A DNA stretch of 64,000 nt from Immundisolibacter cernigliae (GTDB lineage Bacteria; Pseudomonadota; Gammaproteobacteria; Immundisolibacterales; Immundisolibacteraceae). Positions 56,884-64,000 of this stretch are shown piece by piece; within the stretch, counting starts at the first letter, position 1, and the number at the start of each line of letters is the position of its first letter. The translations under genes were made by a program, and so were the position numbers. The notes below the pieces were generated by a model. That model saw only the letters and a list, made by a program, of their open reading frames with translations, was not told the DNA's origin and ran no database searches. The stretch spans positions 2,108,001 to 2,172,000 of the forward strand of contig NZ_CP014671.1 of assembly GCF_001697225.1 (NCBI RefSeq), written 5' to 3'.

Positions 56884-57243
56884 ATGAGCACCATCCGCGA
56901 GACCGCGCAATCCCTGGGCGTGGACCGAATCCGCCGCCACATCTTCCTGTGCGCCGACGCCAGCGAGCCGAAGTGCTGCCCGCGCGAGGTCGGCATCGAG
57001 TCCTGGAATTTCCTCAAAAAACGCCTGAACGAGCTCAAGCTCACCGGTGACGGCGGCGTCTACCGCACCAAGGCCGGTTGTCTGCGCATCTGCGAGCAGG
57101 GGCCGGTGGCCGTGGTCTACCCGGATGGCACCTGGTACCACTCCTGCACCCCGCCGGTGCTGGAGCGGATTATCCAGGAGCACCTGATCGGCGGCCGCGT
57201 GGTGCAGGACAACCTCATCATCGAACACAAGCTGGACGACTGA
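56884..57243 (+). CDS. Thioredoxin-like [2Fe-2S] ferredoxin
   Basis: Electron-transfer protein of 119 residues. Cysteines occur in [12 protein letters not shown] and in GCLRICEQG, a pattern of C-x8-C ... C-x3-C typical of thioredoxin-fold 2Fe-2S ferredoxins (NuoE-like). The rest shows the EHLIGGRVV ending common in the group. A GAGGAAT ribosome site lies before the ATG. It is 8 bases from the MBL hydrolase gene, forming a pair. Divergent from the binding-protein gene. Confidence 0.88.
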   Translation: MSTIRETAQSLGVDRIRRHIFLCADASEPKCCPREVGIESWNFLKKRLNELKLTGDGGVYRTKAGCLRICEQGPVAVVYPDGTWYHSCTPPVLERIIQEHLIGGRVVQDNLIIEHKLDD

Positions 57244-57251
57244 CCCCGCCG

Positions 57252-57914
57252 ATGCCCGACACGCTCCGGTTCGAGATCATCCCGGTCACGCCGCTGCAGC
57301 AGAACTGCACGCTGCTGATATGCCCGGCGAGCAACACCGCCGCGCTGGTCGATCCGGGCGGCGACGTGGAGGACATCGTCGCGGCGATCGAACGCCACGG
57401 CGCGCGGCTGGAAAAAATCTTCCTTACCCACGGCCACCTGGACCACGTCGGCGGCACCGTGGCGCTGCGTGACCGCTACGGCGTGCCGGTCGAGGGCCCG
57501 CACCCGGACGATGCGTTCTGGATCGACGGCCTGCCCATGCAGGCGCAGATGTTCGGCTTTCCGCCGTTGCCGGCCTTCACGCCCGACCGCTGGCTCGAGG
57601 GCGGCGACACGGTGTGCTTCGGGCAGGTCGAACTGGCCGTACGCCACTGCCCGGGCCACACGCCGGGGCACGTGGTGTTCTTCGATGCACAGGCGCGCCT
57701 GGCGCTTGTGGGCGACGTGCTGTTCGCCGGCTCCATCGGCCGCACCGACCTTCCCCGCGGCAACCACGCCGACCTGCTGCGCACCATCCGCGAGCAGCTG
57801 TGGCCGCTGGGCAACGACGTGCGCTTCATCCCCGGCCACGGCCCCATGTCCACCTTCGGCGCCGAGCGGCGCAGCAACCCGTTCGTGGCCGATTCGGTGC
57901 TGGCGCGCGGCTGA
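57252..57914 (+). CDS. MBL-fold metallohydrolase, glyoxalase II-like
   Basis: Metallo-beta-lactamase fold hydrolase of 220 residues. Motifs in order: THGHLDHVGG (THxHxDH) near residue 60, the CPGHTPGHVVFF segment with its metal His, GDVLFAGSIGRTDLPRGN, and FIPGHGPMST. Closest to the YcbL/GloB-like group; substrate probably a thioester of a hydroxyacyl compound, but not certain. It closes a pair with the ferredoxin gene. Confidence 0.92.
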   Translation: MPDTLRFEIIPVTPLQQNCTLLICPASNTAALVDPGGDVEDIVAAIERHGARLEKIFLTHGHLDHVGGTVALRDRYGVPVEGPHPDDAFWIDGLPMQAQMFGFPPLPAFTPDRWLEGGDTVCFGQVELAVRHCPGHTPGHVVFFDAQARLALVGDVLFAGSIGRTDLPRGNHADLLRTIREQLWPLGNDVRFIPGHGPMSTFGAERRSNPFVADSVLARG

Positions 57915-57929
57915 CGGCGCTACCAGAAA

Positions 57930-57960
57930 GCCCGCCCCGCGCCCGTGACGCGGGGCGGGC
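57930..57960. terminator. Bidirectional terminator-like hairpin
   Basis: Arms GCCCGCCCCGCG and CGCGGGGCGGGC, loop of 7 bases, between the convergent MBL hydrolase and Rieske ferredoxin genes. A T-rich tail is weak on both sides (TGTAAGC, and CTTTCT on the minus strand). Confidence 0.65.
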
Positions 57961-57967
57961 TGTAAGC

Positions 57968-58315
57968 TCAAACGTCCACCAGCACCGCGTCGCCTTCCAC
58001 CTTGGTGGCGTAGGTCTTGATCGGCTTCTTGGGCCGGAAGATGTTCATCAGCTGCACGCCGGGCGGGAAGCAGGCCCACTTCACGGCCTCGCCGGTCTTG
58101 ATGTCGAACTCGGCCCGGTGCAGTGGGCACTGCACGCGCTGGCCGTCGAGAATCTTGCCGCGGGCCAGCGGCCCGAACACATGCGAACAGCTCGCCGCGG
58201 TGGCCCGAAAGCCGTCGGCGAGGTTATAGACGACGACCGCTTCGCCGTTGACCTTGAAACGGGCCATGCCGCCGGCCGGCACGTCGTTCACTGAACAGGC
58301 GCGTGTGTAAGCCAT
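57968..58315 (-). CDS. Rieske [2Fe-2S] ferredoxin
   Basis: Electron carrier, 115 residues. The Rieske cluster ligands are Cys-x-His in ASCSHVFGPLARG and Cys-x2-His in VQCPLHRAEF, like BphF/NdoA-type ferredoxins that feed ring-hydroxylating oxygenases. The C-terminal FRPKKPIKTYATKVEGDAV is typical. Candidate partner for the Rieske oxygenase at 50671-52532, which has no reductase nearby, although other partners are possible. Followed upstream by the SDR gene on the same strand (51-base gap). Confidence 0.9.
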   Translation of the reverse strand: MAYTRACSVNDVPAGGMARFKVNGEAVVVYNLADGFRATAASCSHVFGPLARGKILDGQRVQCPLHRAEFDIKTGEAVKWACFPPGVQLMNIFRPKKPIKTYATKVEGDAVLVDV

Positions 58316-58366
58316 TGCAGTCTCCCTGGCTGAAGGCGGACAGCGCCGCCGCTGTGGTGAAAACGG

Positions 58367-59146
58367 TCAGCCCGCAAGCAGGCCGCCGTCCACACTGTAA
58401 ACCGAGCCGGTCACGTAGCGCGCGCTGTCGGAGGCCAGGAACAGCGCCACGTCGGCGATTTCGTCCGGCTGGGCGAAGCGGCCCATCGGCACGCGCGCGG
58501 TCAGGCTGTCGTGCAGATGCCGGTTGTCCTGCAGGCCCTGCGTCATGTCGGTGGCCACCCAGCCGGGGGCCACGGCGTTGATGCGGATGCCATCGGTCGC
58601 CCAGTCGACCGCCAGGCTGCGCGTCAGGCCCAGCACGCCGGCCTTGCTGGCGCTGTAGGCAGCCACGCGCGGCGTGCCGATCAGGGACGCGACCGAGGCG
58701 ATGAACACGATCGCCCCCGGCCGGCCCTGCGTGAGGCACCGGGCACCGAAGGCGCGCGCCGCCAGGAACGGCCCACGCAGGTTCACCGTCATGATCTGAT
58801 CGAAGGCCGCGTCGGTGATGTGCTCCGGCCGCGCGTAGACGGGGCTCACGCCAGCGTTGTAGATCAGCGCGTCCAGGTCGCCCGTGGCCTGCAGCACGGC
58901 ATCCAGGCGCGCTGTGGCATCGGCGGCAGCGATGTCCAGGCCATGGCCTGTCACCTGCGCGCCGGCTGTGGCCGCCAGTGCCGCCGCGGTCCCGGCGGCG
59001 GCCTGGGCGCTGCGCGCGGTCAGATGCACCATAGCGCCCAGCTGCGCCGCCCGCGTGGCGATGGCAAGGCCAATGCCGCGACTGGCGCCGACGATCAGCA
59101 GCCGCTTGCCGGTGATGTCGCCGATGCCCGGCGCGGTGCCGCTCAT
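58367..59146 (-). CDS. Short-chain dehydrogenase/reductase
   Basis: Classical SDR of 259 residues with VGASRGIGLAIA, YNAGVSPVYA, IVFIASVASLIGTPRVAAYSASKAG split by the Ser and YxxxK catalytic residues, and an ending SVYSVDGGLLAG. The ATG at 59146 is preferred to a longer start. With the Rieske ferredoxin gene after it, a role in a ring-oxidation pathway (cis-diol or ketone reduction) is plausible but unproven. Confidence 0.9.
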   Translation of the reverse strand: MSGTAPGIGDITGKRLLIVGASRGIGLAIATRAAQLGAMVHLTARSAQAAAGTAAALAATAGAQVTGHGLDIAAADATARLDAVLQATGDLDALIYNAGVSPVYARPEHITDAAFDQIMTVNLRGPFLAARAFGARCLTQGRPGAIVFIASVASLIGTPRVAAYSASKAGVLGLTRSLAVDWATDGIRINAVAPGWVATDMTQGLQDNRHLHDSLTARVPMGRFAQPDEIADVALFLASDSARYVTGSVYSVDGGLLAG

Positions 59147-59172
59147 GTGTTGTGCCTCAGGCCGTGTGCCGA

Positions 59173-60060
59173 TCAACGCGCGGCTTGGGTTTCGGTGACC
59201 AGAAACAGCCGCGGATCGACGCGCGCGTCGTTCAGGCTCAGCGCCCAGTGCAGATGCGGCCCGGTGGCCCGGCCGGTGCTGCCGACCTTGCCGATGGCGT
59301 CGCCAGTCACCAGCTGCTGTCCCTCGCGCACCGCCACCGAACTCAAGTGGCAGTACAGCGTGACCAGGCCCTGGCCGTGGTCCACGAACACCGTGTTGCC
59401 GGTAAAGAAATAATCGCCCACGCGCAGCACCCGCCCGGGCGCCGGGGCGGTGACGGGCGCGCCGGCCGGGGCGGCGATGTCGATGCCCGAATGCGGACTG
59501 CGCGGCTGGCCATTGATGACCCGGCGCAGGCCGAAATTGCTGCTCAGCGGCCCCTGCGCCGGCATGGCAAAGCGCAGCTGCGGGGCTGGCGTGGAGCGAT
59601 GGCGAAACGCTGCCAGGATTTCCACCTGCTCGCGCTCGATGCGCTTGAGGCTGGCGGCCGACGGGGTGACTTTGTCCTGGTCGGTGATGGTCAGGCGCTG
59701 CACGGGGTACTCGCGCGCAGCCACGGTAAAGCCGATGTTGCGCGTGCGCCCGTCCGCGAACCGCAGGCGCAGTGCCGCCGGCCCCGGCGTCTGCCCGAGC
59801 GGGATGCCGACCAGCGCCCGCCAGCCATCATCGACCGGCACGGTCAGCACCGGCTTGCCGGCGAAGCTCGCCTGGGCGGCGGCATCGAAACCCGCCGGCA
59901 GCGTCAGCACGGCCACGCCGCCGGGCACCGGGTCCGGTCGCGGCAGGGCCGTGGCCAGCCACGGCGTCGCCAGCAGCACCAGCGCGACCAGCAGCTTGCT
60001 GCCGGGCAGGCGTCTGCCCGCGCGCTGCCCCCGCCCGACCTCGATCTGTGCCGTGTGCAT
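59173..60060 (-). CDS. M23-family peptidase (LytM-type)
   Basis: Predicted periplasmic peptidoglycan endopeptidase of 295 residues. A signal peptide or anchor occupies about residues 22-41. An N-terminal strand domain precedes the M23 module with SPHSGIDIAAPAGAPV (His and Asp zinc ligands), TLYCHLSSVAVREGQ and GPHLHWALSLNDARVDP (HxH), so the active site is complete. It begins one base inside the xseA stop (TGATG). Confidence 0.92.
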   Translation of the reverse strand: MHTAQIEVGRGQRAGRRLPGSKLLVALVLLATPWLATALPRPDPVPGGVAVLTLPAGFDAAAQASFAGKPVLTVPVDDGWRALVGIPLGQTPGPAALRLRFADGRTRNIGFTVAAREYPVQRLTITDQDKVTPSAASLKRIEREQVEILAAFRHRSTPAPQLRFAMPAQGPLSSNFGLRRVINGQPRSPHSGIDIAAPAGAPVTAPAPGRVLRVGDYFFTGNTVFVDHGQGLVTLYCHLSSVAVREGQQLVTGDAIGKVGSTGRATGPHLHWALSLNDARVDPRLFLVTETQAAR

Positions 60061-61442
60061 CAGTCCCCGTCCGTGTTTGCATCGATGGCTTCGACGCGCG
60101 CATCCGCCGCGCCGCTTCCCAGCCGCAAGCGTACCCGCTCGCCCACCGCAAGCTGCGCCGCCGACCGCACCACGGGCAGGTCCGGCGGGCGCGAGACGAT
60201 GGCGTAGCCGCGCGCCAGCGTGGCGAGCGGGCTTAGCGCATGCAGGCGGGCGGCGGCGCCGGCCAACGCCTCGCCGCGGGCGCGCAGCAGCTGCGCTTGC
60301 GCCCGCGTGAGCCGGCCGGCTGCGGCATCCAGTCGACCGGCACCGGCCAAGATTCGGCCTGCGGGTGAGGCGCCACGCAGGCGCAGCAGTGCGCGCTCCT
60401 GGCGTTCGCGTCGCCGCGTCAGGCAGGCGAGGGTCGCCAGGCCCAGGCGCCGCTGCAAGCGGGCCAGATCGTCCCCCAGCCGGCGCAGGCGCTCGCCCGG
60501 ATGCACCAGCCGCCGCGTCAGGTAATCCACGCGCTGCTGCTGGCGTTCCAGTTGGTGTTGCAGCGCGCGCAGCAGCCGCCGCTGGCGCTGGGCGAGCGCG
60601 GCCAGCCACTCGCCGCGTTCCGGCACCACCAGCTCGGCGGCCGCGGTCGGCGTCGGCGCGCGCTGGTCGGCCACCAGATCGGCCAGGCTGAAGTCCACCT
60701 CGTGGCCGACACCAACCACCGTCGGCAGCGTGCAGCGCGCCAGCGCCCGCACCACCGCCTCGTCGTTGAAGGCGGCCAGATCCTCCAGCGAGCCGCCGCC
60801 GCGCACCAGCAGCAGCACATCGCCGAGCGCATTTTCGGATGCCGTGTCGATGGCCTTGACGATGGCCGCCGCGGCGCCGTCGCCCTGCACCGGCACCGGC
60901 AGCACCAGCACCTCGATGGTCGGCCAGCGCCGGGCGAGCGTGGTCAGCACGTCGTGCACCGCCGCGCCGCGCGGCGAGGTGACCAGCGCCAGCCGCTGCG
61001 GCAGGGTCGGCAGCGGGCGCTTGCGGTCCAGGTCGAACAGCCCCTCGGCGGCCAGGCGCGCCTTGCGTTCCTCGAGCGCCCGGCGCAGCGCGCCGTCGCC
61101 GGCCGGCTCCAGGTGCTCCACCAGCAGCTGGAACTCGCCGCGATCCTCGTAGAACGACACCCGCGCCCGCAGCAGCACCTGATCGCCGGTGCGCGGCCGG
61201 TCACGCAGCAGGCTGGCGCGCGAGCGAAACATCACGCAGCGCACCTGAGCGCGGCTGTCCTTGAGGGTGAAGTACAGATGCCCGGACGCGGCGGCGGTGA
61301 AATTGCCGATTTCCCCCTCCAGCCACAGCAGCGGGAAACCGGCCTCCAGCAGCGCGCGCACCTCCAGCGTGAGGCGGGACGGCGTGTAGACGTCCCGCTC
61401 GGGTGGGCCGGCGCGACTGACGGCGGGTTCGATGGCGGGCAT
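60060..61442 (-). CDS. xseA: Exodeoxyribonuclease VII large subunit
   Basis: Processive single-strand DNA exonuclease subunit, 460 residues. An OB domain at the N-terminus (TLEVRALLEAGFPLLWLEGE, GHLYFTLKDS) is followed by the nuclease domain with VTSPRGAAVHDVLTTLARRWP, VLLLVRGGGSLEDLAAFNDE, VGVGHEVDFSLADLVADQRAPTP split here, and a coiled C-terminal region. The ATG at 61442 is chosen because homology begins shortly after. Divergent from guaB. Confidence 0.96.
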   Translation of the reverse strand: MPAIEPAVSRAGPPERDVYTPSRLTLEVRALLEAGFPLLWLEGEIGNFTAAASGHLYFTLKDSRAQVRCVMFRSRASLLRDRPRTGDQVLLRARVSFYEDRGEFQLLVEHLEPAGDGALRRALEERKARLAAEGLFDLDRKRPLPTLPQRLALVTSPRGAAVHDVLTTLARRWPTIEVLVLPVPVQGDGAAAAIVKAIDTASENALGDVLLLVRGGGSLEDLAAFNDEAVVRALARCTLPTVVGVGHEVDFSLADLVADQRAPTPTAAAELVVPERGEWLAALAQRQRRLLRALQHQLERQQQRVDYLTRRLVHPGERLRRLGDDLARLQRRLGLATLACLTRRRERQERALLRLRGASPAGRILAGAGRLDAAAGRLTRAQAQLLRARGEALAGAAARLHALSPLATLARGYAIVSRPPDLPVVRSAAQLAVGERVRLRLGSGAADARVEAIDANTDGD

Positions 61443-61469
61443 GAGCGGCAGACCGGAACAGGGCCGGCG

Positions 61470-61475
61470 ATTATA
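61470..61475 (-). promoter_or_regulatory. -10 element for xseA
   Basis: Perfect TATAAT on the minus strand, about 28 bases before the xseA start; no convincing -35 is present. It faces the guaB promoter in the same 130-base divergent spacer. Confidence 0.5.
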
Positions 61476-61476
61476 G

Positions 61477-63036
<1,560 letters not shown>

Positions 63037-63060
63037 GCCGGCCGCCGGCAGCAAGTTTCC

Positions 63061-63146
63061 TTGTGGGAGGCCCGCCCCCGGGCCGAAAGCTTGATCGGAA
63101 GATTCGCGGCGGGGCGCCGCTCCCACAACGGCGCCGCTCCCACAAC
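63061..63146. repeat. REP-like repeat with tandem 17-mer between guaB and guaA
   Basis: TTGTGGGAG (63061-63069) pairs with CTCCCACAA (63120-63128), forming the outer arms of a REP-like element; a second CTCCCACAA is at 63137-63145. The 17-base unit GGCGCCGCTCCCACAAC occurs twice in perfect tandem (63113-63129, 63130-63146). It shares the GTGGGAG/CTCCCAC ends with the element at 52598-52650. Confidence 0.75.
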
Positions 63147-63164
63147 CTCGCCCCTGGCCCGCCC

Positions 63165-64000
63165 ATGACCGACCTGCACGCCGACCGCATCCTGATCCTG
63201 GACTTCGGCTCCCAGTACACCCAGCTCATCGCCCGGCGCGTGCGCGAGCTTGGCGTCTACAGCGAAATCCACCCCTGGGACATGGACGCCGCCGCGCTGC
63301 GGGCGTTTGCGCCCAAGGGCATCATCCTCTCCGGCGGGCCGGAGTCGGTCACCGAGGCCGGCTCGCCGCGCGCGCCCGAGGTGGTCTGGTCGCTCGGCGT
63401 GCCGGTGCTGGGCATCTGCTACGGCATGCAGACCATGGCGGTGCAGCTCGGCGGCGCCGTTGAGCCCGGCGCGGTCAAGGAGTTCGGCTACGCCGAGATC
63501 CGCGCCCACGGGCATTCCAGGTTGCTCGACGGCATCGAGGACCGCGTCAATGCCGAGGGCCACGGCCTGCTCGACGTCTGGATGAGCCACGGCGATCGCG
63601 TGAGCGCGCTGCCGGAAGGCTTCAAGCGCATCGCCTCCACCGCCGACGTGCCGCTCGCCGGCATGGCCGACGAGGCGCGCGGCTATTACGCCTTCCAGTT
63701 CCACCCCGAGGTCACCCACACCACCCAGGGCACCCGCATCTACGCGCGCTTCGTGCACGAGATCTGCGGCTGCGGCAACGCCTGGACGCCCGGCAACATC
63801 ATCGAGGACGCCATCGCCGCCGTGCGTCGGCAGGTCGGCGACGGCAAGGTACTGCTGGGCCTGTCGGGCGGGGTCGATTCGTCCGTGGTCGCCGCGCTGC
63901 TGCACAAGGCCATCGGCGACCAGCTCACCTGCGTGTTCGTCGATAACGGCCTGCTGCGCCATCAGGAGGGCGACCAGGTCATGCAGGTGTTCGCGCGCAA
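63165..64000 (+). CDS. guaA: GMP synthase, C-terminus cut by window edge
   Basis: Amidates XMP to GMP using glutamine. The visible 278 residues include the class I glutamine amidotransferase domain: GGPESVT, the nucleophile Cys in [10 protein letters not shown], and [11 protein letters not shown] with His/Glu, then the ATP-pyrophosphatase P-loop [13 protein letters not shown] near residue 235. The remaining roughly 245 residues lie beyond the window. Follows guaB as in the guaBA operon. Confidence 0.97.
   Translation, partial: MTDLHADRILILDFGSQYTQLIARRVRELGVYSEIHPWDMDAAALRAFAPKGIILSGGPESVTEAGSPRAPEVVWSLGVPVLGICYGMQTMAVQLGGAVEPGAVKEFGYAEIRAHGHSRLLDGIEDRVNAEGHGLLDVWMSHGDRVSALPEGFKRIASTADVPLAGMADEARGYYAFQFHPEVTHTTQGTRIYARFVHEICGCGNAWTPGNIIEDAIAAVRRQVGDGKVLLGLSGGVDSSVVAALLHKAIGDQLTCVFVDNGLLRHQEGDQVMQVFAR

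Noticed and set aside
57930-57960. Riboswitch or regulatory RNA at the hairpin
   Set aside because: The position between two convergent stops and the simple stem fit a terminator; no conserved aptamer features are visible.

Overview
The window is about 64 kb of GC-rich, gene-dense chromosome from a free-living proteobacterium, most likely a gammaproteobacterium. The evidence is gene order: nadB divergent from rpoE-rseA-rseB-mucD, then lepA-lepB-(DUF4845)-rnc-era-recO-pdxJ-acpS; also rpsP-rimM-trmD-rplS beside ffh, two-subunit glyQ-glyS, and guaB-guaA divergent from xseA. Rieske oxygenase components, a quinohemoprotein alcohol dehydrogenase and several SDR enzymes suggest an environmental heterotroph that oxidises aromatics or alcohols. 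The genus cannot be fixed from sequence alone. No rRNA, tRNA, CRISPR array, transposase or phage gene was seen.

Layout. 1-11.9 kb: partial nadB, the envelope-stress sigma-E module, then the lepA-to-acpS run (translation, secretion, RNA processing, repair, cofactors). 11.9-17.7 kb: a CPA2 antiporter, hemJ, a thioredoxin-like lipid/periplasmic protein, a phosphoesterase-cupin pair, a RutA-like flavin monooxygenase and mutM. 17.7-21.7 kb: a GldA/GldF/GldG-like ABC system plus a DUF4340 protein, coupled to mutM. 21.7-24.8 kb: rpmB-rpmG, nadE and an SDR. 24.9-28.6 kb: two OmpA-like porin/peptidoglycan-anchor genes with near-identical terminators, and a plsC gene with a decayed second plsC fragment between the two ompA copies. 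28.6-35.4 kb: glyQ-glyS-gmhB-plsC, a stress protein and a Lon-like protease. 35.6-44.2 kb: dsbC, xerD, ogt, the rplS operon, ffh, a methyltransferase, a small putative zincin and an ABC exporter.

44.3-59.1 kb is the accessory part: a PQQ alcohol dehydrogenase with a TonB receptor; a frameshifted SDR, a ferritin-like diiron-type protein and a Rieske dioxygenase alpha/beta pair; a palindrome-rich spacer; a peptide ABC transporter (binding protein and two permeases, no ATPase) with an embedded L,D-transpeptidase; a 2Fe-2S protein with an MBL hydrolase; and a Rieske ferredoxin with another SDR. 59.2-64 kb returns to housekeeping: an M23 peptidase, xseA, guaB and the start of guaA.

Coding is organised in tightly coupled operons, many genes overlapping by ATGA, GTGA or TGATG. 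The best candidates for new biology are the diiron-like gene divergent from the Rieske oxygenase, the plsC-ompA duplication with a relic and apparent gene conversion, the leaderless L,D-transpeptidase in the peptide-transporter operon, and the PQQ dehydrogenase/TonB-receptor pair.
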